Below, piece after piece: positions 1 through 10,090 of a DNA stretch of 64,000 bases; within the stretch, counting starts at the first letter, position 1, and every line of letters begins with the position of its first letter. The position numbers and the translations under genes are program-made. Source of the stretch: Phoronis australis (taxonomy: Eukaryota; Phoronida; Phoronidae); contig NMRA01000037.1 of NCBI GenBank assembly GCA_002633005.1, positions 1,358,872 through 1,422,871 of the forward strand, given 5' to 3'. Below the pieces are notes generated by a model. That model did no database searches, was not told where the DNA came from, and was given only the letters and a program-made list of their open reading frames with translations.

Positions 1-91
1 TACAAAGGATGATTTCTCGGAAAGTTAAGGCTGTCAGGAGTGCATGCAGGACTAAGAAGTGATGTTCTAAGAACAGTGAATTGTAGAGAAG

Positions 92-312
92 GAAGTCTGG
101 TGTGTGAAAAGAAATCACGGTTTAGAAATATAAATGAAAAAGACAATGACAGAACGAAGCTGTCAATCAGAAGTTGAAGGAGTGATCAGAAGAGTTGTAG
201 TGAAAGAAGTCTGATGTCTGAAAGCAAATGTTATGCGAAATCACGATTGATAAATATGAAATGAGAAAGAAAATAACAGAAAGGTCAGTCAGAAGTTGAA
301 GGAGTGATCAGA
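92..312. repeat. Two tandem copies of a ~100-bp non-coding unit
   Basis: Positions 92-190 and 206-312 are imperfect copies. Both start with GAAGTCTG, contain AAATCACG, and end with CAGAAGTTGAAGGAGTGATC. There is no coding signal and I recognise no family. It lies next to a larger set of tandem duplications that fills the first 4.4 kb. Confidence 0.75.
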
Positions 313-734
313 TGTTCCATGACTAGTTGTTAATAATGGAGATAGATTTCATTAAATTATACAGAGCAGTATTGACATATATAAGGACAGATGACGAGAC
401 AAATTTTGGGATAAATTTTAGAATCACTAAGTTGTGAAAGTACAAGAATATGGAAATTGAAGGTTTGAAATAGTTTTGAAAATGGCTGTCTTAAACCTCA
501 CGCACATTTGCCAGACATTTTGTACAAAATCATTGTTCCGTGTAGGGCTTAGTGAAAGGTTTATTGCATTCAGCTCAAGCAATCAGCAATCTGTTTTTAG
601 GAACAATGTTTCTTGAAAAGCAACAAGATATATTTCAAAAACATTGTTCCATCTCAGACATGACGTTTTTCGTCAAATGCTGAATTTGAACATTTCCTGG
701 AATGCAATAGTCACAAATTGGAGAGTGTTACATA

Positions 735-2240
735 CATGAAGTCACATGGATATGACAATATCATCATATTAATTCATACGACCGATTGTTCGTTTGCACG
801 AACACTTTATGGCACTCTCGCTCAATTTGGCACCAAATGTTTGGTTTTATGAAGATGAACCAAACATTTTAGCCTCAACACTAAACCAAAGCCTGTCTCT
901 CTCGAATATTTGTTTTCCAAATGACGTATAAAATGTCGTGACAGAGTATGTTAGGTGATAGCCACAGCCCAGTTTTACACAGGAAGTTTGACAGTTTAAG
1001 TGAGAGATTGAAAATGGAAGTTCAGCACCAGTTGGGAAACTTAAAGCCTTGTCGTGTTATAGGAGACTTACATTAGCTGTGAGGGCACTCCAAAGTAGAA
1101 TGTGAATGGGAACAATGTTGGAATAGTAGAGTGAGTATTTGGTTTTAATTTTTTTTTAGTGAGATGAAGTGTGAGACAGAAGATCACGGCAATGACGGGG
1201 ATTCACAACAAGAGAAACAGAATGTCATAACGTGACAAAACATGCAATATGTCACATCGGTCTTTGAAAAGAAGGTGAATGCAGAAATGGTGTTAAATGA
1301 ATGTCTGTTGTGTTTTTAAAGTGTCCATGTACTCCCGACAGAGCATGAGATATATGCGAACACTCAAGCAGATATGCTGCCATTAAGAAATAAAAAAAAA
1401 CAATCGGAATGTTGAATGTGTGGAGATCAAGTCAGTCCATCAGGAATGCAAAAAGTGCTTATTTTCTTTGCAAAGTTGTACAAGGAAGCTAATTTGGTAG
1501 TTTTATTGCAGCACCATGTGAAGATTTTAATTAGAAGTTTGAGGGAAACAATTCGATGTCTTATCAATGAGAAACGGGCGATGATGAACCAAAGCTGTGC
1601 AATAGAGATATAAAAAAAGAAAAACTTTAGTAGGTGGAATTCTCAAATAATAGACTAGATGCAGTTTTTACAGGTGGCAGTTGTGAGGTGAAGTAGGTTG
1701 TGGAGCATCAGGAGAATGGCCATGATTCATCACCAAACAATGAGGAAGTCGTAACCAAAGAAAGACTTCCATTATTCCAAATGATTATTTGTTTTTCGAA
1801 TTACTTACAAATTGCCACGTCATTGTACGTTAGGTGATAGCAAAAGTACAGTGTCACACAGGAAATTTGGAGGTTTAAGTGAAAGATTGAAGATAGAATT
1901 TGGGAGTCAGTTGGGAAACTACGACTCTTGTCACGTTAACAGGAGCCTTAGAATTGCGTGGGAGATCAGCTAAGTAGAATATGAAAATGTACAATATTTG
2001 ATATGTAGGTAAGTTTTTTTAAGTAATACTTGTGAGATGAAGTGTGTGATGGAGTATCACCACATGATGAGGATTCGATACCATCAGGGAGACAGAATGC
2101 CACGATGATACAAAACATGCAGTATGGTACACCGGTGAGTATAAAGAAGAAACTGATGGAAAATAAACGTCTGTCATATTTTTATAATGTGCATGCCAAC
2201 TGACAGACAAGGATATTTGTGGACAAGTATATAAGCGACA
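735..2240. repeat. Large degenerate tandem duplication, units B-C-B'
   Basis: Block B at about 945-1330 (starting GTTAGGTGATAGC) recurs at about 1826-2205 with the same order of landmarks, including AGTTGGGAAACT, GTGAGATGAAGTGTG and AAAACATGCA. Block C at about 1400-1740 (landmark CAGTCCATCAGG) recurs at about 3560-3870. Reading B-C-B'-C' gives a tandem duplication of about 870 bp that was later opened by the mobile element at 2248-3544. A third block at about 735-860 (landmark ATACGACCGATTGTTC) has a partner at about 4065-4180. No open frame persists between copies, so this looks non-coding. Confidence 0.7.
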
Positions 2241-2247
2241 TCATTAA

Positions 2248-3544
2248 CAAGACGAACGCGGAGCCTTGAAATACGCCCACGAATGCATCGCAAATGGTGT
2301 GGTTTTAGGGGGTTTTGTTTGTATCATTGAAATGGCCACTAGATGGCGCAAAATACGTCGAATCCGTCTGAAAACCACAAAATGTCGCCGTTTTTTAAAA
2401 GAAAGCAATTTATCAAATTTCATTAAAATTCGTCCAGGAACTTCAGAGAAACAAAGGAAAACAAAAAAAAATGAAATTGCCACTAGTGGGACACAGTGTT
2501 CGTCAGATCCGTCTAAAAGTCGTCATCTTCTCTATTTAACTTCATATAAATACACATGCTAAATTTAATAAAGATCCTGCAGAGGGCTTAGGGGATACAG
2601 GTATGGGTGCAAAATAATGCCACTAGTAGGCACCACAGAACTCGAAGTCGTCGGAAAATCATCAACCATCCCCTTCATCATGATAGAAAGAACATACATG
2701 CCAACTTTCACAATCATCCTTATAGTGGTTGACGGACGCCAAGAACAGACTCGAAAACAACAAAAATGGCCACTAGGTGGCACAAACTACGAATCCATCC
2801 GAAAACGGGAGGATAGCGTCATCTCACTATTAGACGTCTATGTGCCAAATTTTATGGAAATCCGTTGCGGACTTTCTAAGATACAGAGGTAAACGTAAAA
2901 AACTATTTAAAACTGCCACTAGGGGGCACACTGGTACACCAATATGTCCGAAAGTCGTCGTCGTTCGTTGTCAACTTCATATAAATAGGCTAAATTTAAT
3001 AAAGATCCTGTAGAACGTTAAGGAGATACACCCATGGGCGCAAAAACAGACAAAACTGCCACTAGGAGGCGCCACAGTAGTCGAAGTCGTGGGAAAATCA
3101 TCCTCAACTGTCTTCCTCATAGTAAGAACATACATGCAAATTTACCACAATCATCCTTAAAGTGGTTTGGTTGCTAGAGGGGCGGACGCCAAAAAATGAC
3201 TCAAAAACATTAAAAATTGCCACTAGATGGCGCAAAATGCCTCGATTCCTTCCGAAAATGAGAGGATAGCGTCAACTCATTAATAGATGCCTATGTGCCT
3301 AATTTAACGAAAATCGGTTGAGGACCTTTGAAGATACAGCGGCAAACGTAAAAAAACTAAAATTGCCACTAGGAGTATTTGGGTCTGTCCGAAACTCGTC
3401 GCCCTCTGTTGTCAACACCATAGGAACACACTTGCAAAATTTCAATAAGATCCTGCAAGGGGCTTAGGAGATGCGGACGCCGGATGCCCGGACAGAGATG
3501 ACGGCAATATGCGACCACATATAAATATGTGGGCGCATAAAAAT
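2248..3544 (+). mobile_element. Pearl/HINE-like (Helitron-related) element with internal 146-bp repeats
   Basis: The element shares both ends with a shorter copy at 11890-12183. The 5' block is CAAGA..AACGC followed by CGCCCACGAATGCATC; the 3' block is GAGATGACGGCA, then a hairpin, then GCATAAAAAT. The 3' hairpin at 3509-3538 has arms ATGCG-a-CCACATA and TATGTGG-g-CGCAT around a TAAA loop. Its right arm is complementary to the 5' GCGCCCAC block, so there is a subterminal inverted repeat. This plan, with a central tandem array of about 150 bp, is known from bivalve pearl and HINE elements; assignment to that group is inference. The element sits between blocks B' and C' of the surrounding duplication, so it inserted after that duplication. 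There is no transposase. Confidence 0.65.
2336..3379 (+). promoter_or_regulatory. Array of eight CTCF-core-like motifs in ~146-bp monomers
   Basis: Each monomer begins with CCACTAG plus a G-rich half. Motifs start at 2336 (CCACTAGATGGCGC), 2480 (weak), 2620 (CCACTAGTAGGCAC), 2770 (CCACTAGGTGGCAC), 2916 (CCACTAGGGGGCAC), 3059 (CCACTAGGAGGCGC), 3220 (CCACTAGATGGCGC) and 3366 (decayed). Spacing is 140-161 bp and all face the same way. Six of the eight fit the bilaterian CTCF core. Between the motifs the monomers fall into three types in the order A-B-C-A-B-C-A-B, a higher-order repeat of about 440 bp. Whether CTCF binds is inference. Confidence 0.55.
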
Positions 3545-3555
3545 GGCGATTGAGC

Positions 3556-4200
3556 AATCGGGACATTGAATTTGTGTAAAGTCAGTCCATCAGGGGTGCA
3601 AAGCATTGTCATAACGTTTGCATAGATGTGCAATGAACTGATATGGAAATTTTATTGAAGCATTAAGGTTTTAGTATGAAGTTGGAGCACATGATTTGTT
3701 GCCAACTAAAAATGGGCTCTTATTAACAGAAACCCTGAAATCGATTGGGAGACAACTAAAGCCTGAGAATTTAGAATTCCGACAGACTAGAATGAATGCC
3801 TTTAAAAGGTGGCACTTGTGAGATGAGTTGAGTGGCGGAGCATCATAAGAATGGCCATGATTAACTGCCAAGTATACCCTAGAACATTCTAATGTGACAA
3901 AAACCTGCCGCAGTTTTACAGTCACAACAGTTAATCATACAAGACAGTTCCGTGATATAAAATTGTGTTCTATGTTCTTCAGATGCGCGTGACATGTTCA
4001 CTGACAGTTGCTTTGGATGTCGACTTAACATGCGACAAAAATACAATTAAGCATGTGATCAATGTCAATGAAATGGCCACACTACATGGTCATATTAAAT
4101 CATGCGACCGATAGTTCATATATAAACAATACTTGGCATTCTCATTCAGTTTGATTGGTAAACGTTCCACGCAGACAATGTCTGTAGAGACCATTGTTTT
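3556..4200. repeat. Duplicated block C' and partner of the 735-860 block
   Basis: 3560-3870 matches 1400-1740 through CAGTCCATCAGG, AGATGAGTTG and GAATGGCCATGATT. 4065-4180 matches 735-860 through ATGCGACCGATAGTTC and TTGGCATTCTC. It is non-coding and forms the right half of the duplication split by the pearl/HINE-like element. Confidence 0.6.
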
Positions 4201-5145
4201 GAAAATTTTCTGATTGTGTTAGTCTATAGCAACTAAGTAATACTGGCTTGAAATGAAATGAACTGAAGGTTGTCATTAAGCATATTTACAGGTTGTCGTT
4301 GTGAAATAGTGGAAGAACGAGGTTCAGCACTGAAGGCGGGAACATTGGTTCTTGCAAGGGGTGTCATGGTGTGAGGGGGGTGATGACAAGTGCATTTCAT
4401 GTGTTTGGAATGTTCTAGAAACAAAAAATAAAATTGCTAGTAAGGAGTGCGGGACTATATGTTTTATTTTTGCCAAGAAATTGTGTCTTTGATTAGGTAG
4501 TTCACCCCCATTGTAAATTTGTAAATCTAGCAATTGAGCAAAATTCGCAAAAGTTCGGATCTCCCATTAAAAGAATCCTATGTTGACAATCTCACCGGTC
4601 AGATTGGGCAACTCGACCGGTTTGCGTACCTCGAAATTTGCCAGCATTGATCAAAGACACTATGCTGTTCTTTTTAATTGCATCGTCTCAGGATGATGAT
4701 GTTAAGATTTTCTCTACTGAGATAATCAGACCAATCATAAACACTGAAAGTGACAACGGTATTCTTAATTTTTTTTGAAAGTTTTTAAATAGCACATTTA
4801 AACAGTTTTTGCAAAGTACACGTGATTAGCTTTTTGAATTTTGAAATGTGACTTTGACAAACCAAAACTCTTGTAAAACCTTGTTATATTATGCTCGTCA
4901 TCAATTCTATTGGGTGCGCAACATAATTGGGTAAATTACCAAACCACCAGCCAGAGTTGTATTATGAGGTAGGCTGACTCATTGATGCAAATGTGCTTGT
5001 GGAAACTTGTTTTGCCATACGCATGTATGCTGTAGGGCACATTAGGCTCATCATTTGAAGGACTTACCAAACCATTCTGCAGAGAATCAACCACCAAGTC
5101 TCCCGGGTTTTTGGTTCATCTCGTTTCATTTTTCAATTTTCTCGT
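4200..5145. other. Intergenic, nothing recognised
   Basis: I see no open frame of gene quality, no RNA gene and no clear repeat here. The longest frames are under 70 codons and have no protein-like composition. Confidence 0.6.
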
Positions 5146-5149
5146 CAAT

Positions 5150-6950
5150 CTTCGCAAAATTGTAGTTCATCTTCAAAGCACTTGTTGAGTAAAAGCAACC
5201 ACGCAGATTAGAACACAAAGACAGTTTCACTCATGGTTACCATGAAGGGCCCCCACGGAAACAGTGTGAACTGATGGGGCTACCCTCATTGTAAATATTA
5301 CATGAGTAATAATAATAATAAGTCCTCTTATCTGGTTTGTCACACCTCATCTCATAATTTTACGTCAAGCTTATGAAGACCACCAGCTACTCTACGTTAC
5401 TCTCATTCAGTAAAAACAATGTCGCAGATTAAATACAAAACGAACAGATTAACTAAGTGCGCTTTCTTCGATCTCCACATCAGTCTCATGTCTGATCTTA
5501 ATCATCTACACAATTTTACTTCGTACACTGGTGGTCAATCGATAGCAACTTTCCCTATTGCAGAAATGACCCTATGTACCTTTTAAAGCACTAAATAGAA
5601 TGTTGTCCTCTCCAACTCCATTTCTTCGCACGCCCTCTCAAATCTCGTCAAAATTTCGCATTGAGCTTCGAAGCTTGATAGACAATCTGTAAAACACCTG
5701 ATCCTCAAAACAGGCAGGTTGTCATTATTACAAATGGCACAAAACAATATTCAATACATTATCATTGTAAACATACCTCCCGCTCTACATTGTAGTCCCC
5801 GCGCGTCATCTCCCGTGACTTCAGCACTCTTCAATTCATGTAAGCATCTGAAGACTGACGGCAATCTGTACAACACTTACACAGCAAAGAAAAAACAGTG
5901 ACGCAGGTTAGCATTTAATTTAAAATACATAGCAAACAATTGAATTCAATTATGAAAATAAAAACAGCATCCTTTCCGTTTCTGTCTCATCCTTCATCAT
6001 CTACATGTTCGAAAAATCATTTGAACCTTTAAAGACTATAGCAGCAGATTCGTTGCAAAACACCAGACAGCTCGGTAAAAACAATGATGCATTTTATCTG
6101 TTAAGATACAGTAATGCTTGTCGAAATGTAACGGTTTTAAAAATGCTTTCCCCTTCCCCGTCTTATGATATGTAGGTTATCTTACAGGACAAGTTCACGT
6201 CTAGCTTGAAAGACTGAAAATCAATTTAGAAAAATTCCGACAGCGACACAGCGAAATTATCAAATGAAGCACAGAACAAGTCGTCAATACATTAAAATTG
6301 TTCAAACCTCTTCGTCTACGTAGGCTTTTCTTCGCACTTCATCTCAAAGGTCATCGAAATTCGAAGCTGAACTTCAAAGTTGGTATCCAATCTGTAAAAC
6401 ACATGTTAAGCAAAAATAACGATTAAAACTGTCAGCGATTTTCCTCTGTATAATTCTTGTCAGTCTCGTGAAACAGCATAGACTCAGTCACAATCATCGG
6501 GAGACTGATGGCCAATCCGAAAAACACTTGCTGACTAAAAACATTGATGTCACATTTGAAACAAACAACTCAATTCAGTCTTAGAATGTTTAACACGTAA
6601 TCCTTGCCATTTCTGTCTCGCAATCCCAAACAGCTACAGAAGTTCATGTCAAGCTTTCAAAGTTGAATTAAGACTAGTAGAAATTCTACAAAACGCTGGC
6701 TCATTGAAAACAGTAGTGCATTTTATTTTTTAAGATACAAAACGATACATAAAACTTTACAAGTGTCTCCCTCTCTTCTTCTACCTCACGGCAATTATCA
6801 CGTCAAGCGCCCTCAAAGCCTGGTGGCAGCTCAGCACAACTTTAGACCAAGCTTCTTAAAACTGACAGCCCTTCTGAAAACACTTCTTTAGCAAACGCAA
6901 CGATGCAGGTTTTCTGCTCTTAAAACAAAAAAATCATTATATCTGTCAAT
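5150..6950. repeat. Highly diverged tandem repeat, about nine units
   Basis: A loosely conserved core recurs: an AAAACACTTG-like start, then (A)GCAAAAACAA, then a short gap and GCAGATT or GCATTTT. Cores sit near 5180, 5407, 5868, 6060, 6230, 6397, 6520, 6690 and 6876. Between them are recurring fragments such as TCTCATC and CGTCAAGCTT. Spacing varies from about 120 to 460 bp, so units have been lost or interrupted. No frame is kept across units, so this is non-coding satellite-like DNA. Confidence 0.5.
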
Positions 6951-6959
6951 ATACTGCCC

Positions 6960-8013
6960 TGTCCTCCTCCCTTTCCGAGCGGCATCGTCCCACACCATTT
7001 GAGAAAATGCACATCTTCAAAATTGGTAGCCACTCCAAATTACACCAACTCGAGCAGTACAACGTGGATCGTCGGCTCGTTCGTTTCACTTGATCCCAGT
7101 TGGATTTTCACTTGGGAAATCTGCAAGTACTTGCTATGTTTATACAAAGCATCATTAAATACACAATGTAAAAGTGGTAAATTCATTACGACTGATCTCT
7201 GCACCTTTATCAGGCTGACAGAGGAGTGGCCAATTCTTTTAATTTCACTGCAGATAGGAACAGACCGCTCACGGTCATACGCAATTTCCCTCCCTCGGTC
7301 GAACGTTTCTCCCAAAATCCCGGTCTAACGAAACTTCCCATCTCCCGGTCACACAAAACGTTCAACCATCCTATTCAAGTTCTCCCTGCCCTACCCGGTC
7401 GAGCGTAAATTTTCCGTAGCTGGCCTATTGTAAGCTTGCATCTACTACTCAGCACTTTTAACGTGGCGTGAGCTTTTGGGTTTTCTTAGAAATGCTATTG
7501 TTTATTAGCGTATTCATACATGCACCACTGTCAATGTATGATAACCAAGTAATTCAAGTACTCTTTTCAACGACATTGACGACTGTTATCATTGTACTTG
7601 GCAGTTTCAACTACTTAGATTAAGTTGCCGTTTCAACAGTGACGGTAGTCAATGTTTTACCTGCCTTGGTCACTGAAAGTGAAGTCTCACAGCCCTAACT
7701 GTAGAGACAAAAACGCTTCATATTTTACGGAATGGTCGCGATATTTCCAAACCAACCCCCAAATTCGGAGGAAATTTAATGATTTTTTCCAAAGGGTTTT
7801 CTCCCTTAACCTGTGCTTTGCAACGCAGGCTCATTGTCACATTTGCTCTCTGTCTTTGACTTTGGGTGCCCTCGTGTGCTCTCACATCCGCCTTGCGAGT
7901 TTGCCTGGGATGTACCAGTTTCCAGATAATGCCAGCGACGAGACCTCACAATGGCCTTGGTGGTAGAGAGGCTGACTGGTAGCTGTTAGCGCTTACACCG
8001 ACGTCTTAGGAAA
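6960..8013. other. Intergenic; short CGGTC-containing direct repeats
   Basis: At about 7303-7410 the words CGGTCGAACG, CGGTCTAACG, CGGTCACAC and CGGTCGAGCG follow each other, each near TTCTCCC or TTCCC. The rest shows no gene or recognisable element. The overlapping open frames on both strands are about 60-110 codons and look fortuitous. Confidence 0.5.
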
Positions 8014-8027
8014 GACAATTGTTGAAC
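8014..8027. repeat. Target-site duplication, left copy
   Basis: GACAATTGTTGAAC is repeated exactly at 10077-10090 and brackets the retroelement between them. Confidence 0.85.
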
Positions 8028-8180
8028 GGTGGGTAGTAGAGTACATGAGGGGAAAACCCTCGGACAGCTTCGCAAGATCGGACGATCTCGCCTTCTGCCC
8101 TTGCTGTACTAGGTGTGGACGTGAATCGAGCGGCAGGACCTGGTTGGAAAGCGGCGATCTTCTTCTTGTGGAGGTGAGAC

Positions 8181-8460
8181 GCTGGCTGGATGGCAACAGC
8201 GTCATTGACTTCTTGGGTATGAAGCTGGCTTAATGGCAACAGCTTACATGTTGTTCCAGGTTGTCTTTGTGTTGCCCCGTCGGGGCAGTTTGACTCACAT
8301 GAAGCCGGCTTAATGGCAACAGCTGTCATGCTAGTCCTTGCTTTCTTTATACTGCCCCGTCGGGACAGTTACCATTAGAGCAAGGCCCGAACCCTTGGTG
8401 CTCCTGGTAAATGCTTGTCACTAGAATTCGGTTGTCTTTATACTGCCCCGTCGGGACAGT
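8181..8460 (-). repeat. Repeated hairpin units in the 3' region of the gag-only element
   Basis: Minus-strand CTGTCCCGACGGGGCAG can fold into a 7-bp stem (one G-U pair) with a GAC loop. Copies lie at 8442-8460, 8351-8369 and 8273-8287 (a perfect variant), and a fourth is inside ORF1 at 9621-9637. Each is followed by a TATAAAGACAA-like word. A second word, GCTGTTGCCATTAAGCCAGC in minus-strand sense, occurs at 8224-8243, 8304-8323 and, variant, 8181-8200. Units recur at about 80-90 bp. The first hairpin touches the ORF1 stop codon. Confidence 0.8.
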
Positions 8461-9994
8461 TTACTGTCTGGTCACTAGCCGGAGGATCTGTGAGCCATTC
8501 AGATCTGTCTTGTAGTTGGTGTTGACGGAGTCAAAGATCAACTGGCTGACTTCTTCTTTCTTGAAGTTCAGCCCTAGTTTGCTTATCATTATGCCCACCG
8601 CCAACTCGGTGAGCGTCATAGCCAGTCTGAGGAGCTCTAGGTCGTTTGATGGGCCCTTTGCAGCCTGAGCGTATGATAGATGCTTGGTTTTAGTTGCTGT
8701 TTTGTATTCAGTGTAGTGACTACAGGACCTGTTTTTCGCAGTTAGCACAGGTCGGTGCTTCCTCAAGTTTGTCACAGTCTGAGGACTTGTGGTTATTGCC
8801 ACAGTGATTGCACTTTTCAACCTCGGACTTGCAGACCGAGCTGTAGTGGTCGTACCCTCGGCAATTAAAACATTGTAATACTGTATGTGTTCTATATTTT
8901 TCGGACTTGTGCCTCATTATTCCAATGAAGGCACCGTCTTTGAGCATTTTCTCGTATGTCTCTCTGTCGAGACGGGAGATTTTGACCTTTTGGGTTGGCC
9001 GGGCCAGCCTCCCGATATCAGCCGTTTGGCTGTAAAGCCGTTGCCAAGGGCTTTTTTATGTCCGCGTCTGATAGTGCAGGTGACACGTTCAAGAGGACAA
9101 GCGTGAGGGCACGCGAGTCAGTTTTTCGGTCTACGGGGTTGCGAAACGTGCAACCTTCAAACTGTTTGATAGTGTGTCCCTTTGCCAGGAGGGATATACG
9201 AGACTCCTGGTCCTCGGTGAAGACCAGTAGGTGACCCCGCTTTCTGAAAGTCACCTTTTTAACTTTAAAGCCCGATAGGGCTTTTTGCATTGACCATCCG
9301 TCCCCGCGGAGGGCCGCGGGTGCGGGCGTTACTACGATTGTTGTTTTGGAGACGCCACCCGAGTGGTTACTCTCCGTCTTGCATTTTTGGAGTGACTTAA
9401 GTCCACTCCAATGACTTATCCCCGTCTTGGTCGGGGGTCTTGTTTGGCTGTTTATGCTGTTAATGATGAATGCGAGGCAGTCATTCATCGCCCTGTTCGA
9501 AAGGGCTAGTCCCTGAGCCTGGGGACAGGGTTTCCTCTTTCTTGAGGGTGGCTGTGGGGGCACAGCCGAGGTATTCATGCCCGCCTGCGAGGGCGCAGGG
9601 GGCTTAGCCTTGTCTTTATTCTGCCCCGTCGGGACAGAGGGTTTCTGCGGGGCCGCAGAGAGCTTGGAGGTTGCCACGGTCTGCTTCGTGGCCGAAGCAG
9701 TGGCTTCCACCTGGACTTTGGGTTTCTGCGGGGCCGAAGAGACCTTGGAGGTTGTCCCGGACTCCTTCGAGGCCGAAGCAGTGGTTTCCGTCTGGACGGG
9801 AGGTTTCTGCGCGGCCGCAGAGACCTTGGTGTTTGGCACGGCCTGCTTCGTGGCCGAAGCAGTGGTTCCGTTGCGAACGTTGCGTTCACTGAGGCCAGAG
9901 CTATTATCTCCTCTGCAGTGAGGGCGTCTTGGTTTCGATTGTGCTTTAGACTAAGCAATTGATGGACAAAGTCCTTGATGTCAATGGCAGCCAT
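8461..9994 (-). pseudogene. Frameshifted LINE ORF1 / gag-like nucleic-acid-binding protein
   Basis: The likely start is the ATG at 9994 (MAAIDIKDF). The N-terminal part is followed by three or four Ala/Thr/Lys-rich repeats of about 27 residues (roughly 9870-9640), a Lys/Arg/Pro-rich linker, a central domain, then CCHC zinc knuckles. CFNCRGYDHYSSVC fits CX2CX4HX4C and CNHCGNNHKSSDC fits CX2CX3HX4C; a third begins CANC and is damaged. The C-terminus carries KHLSYAQAAKG, a typical tail of I/Jockey-type ORF1 proteins, and ends at TAA next to a hairpin. The frame changes three times (near 9870, between about 9055 and 9020, and near 8730), so no intact protein is made. The family's role is RNA binding and chaperoning of the retrotransposon RNP. 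The repeat region is GC-rich compared with its surroundings. Confidence 0.8.
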
Positions 9995-10076
9995 GATCTC
10001 TGTAGAATGCGTGCGTCTATCACGAGTGAATCTTTCTGAACACCCAGTGACCACCGAATCACCTAAAACTGACCAT

Positions 10077-10090
10077 GACAATTGTTGAAC
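10077..10090. repeat. Target-site duplication, right copy
   Basis: Exact match to 8014-8027; it defines the 5' (minus-sense) end of the gag-only element. Confidence 0.85.

Larger units (their letters stand above)
8028..10076 (-). mobile_element. ORF1-only non-LTR retroelement (half-LINE-like)
   Basis: A 2049-bp insert lies between two exact copies of GACAATTGTTGAAC. On the minus strand it reads as a short leader (about 80 nt), a gag-type ORF1 (from the ATG at 9994 down to the stop at 8461), and about 430 nt of 3' sequence rich in repeated hairpins. The ends are not inverted repeats, so it is not a classical DNA transposon, and I see no LTRs. No endonuclease, reverse transcriptase or RNase H coding sequence is present, although both outer ends are marked by the duplication. 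This resembles half-LINEs such as mammalian HAL1, mobilised in trans. There is no poly(A) tail; the 3' end reads CTACTACCCACC. An alternative is internal loss of ORF2 after insertion. Confidence 0.75.

Noticed and set aside
2336-3379. CRISPR-like array
   Set aside because: The repeats are 140-161 bp monomers with diverged text and no short constant repeat with unique spacers; this is animal satellite-type DNA.
9049-9058. A AAAAAG slippery heptamer at the ORF1 frame change
   Set aside because: The downstream frame is +1 (or -2), not the -1 that this heptamer would give. A simple extra base in the A-run explains it, and other frame changes elsewhere show general decay.
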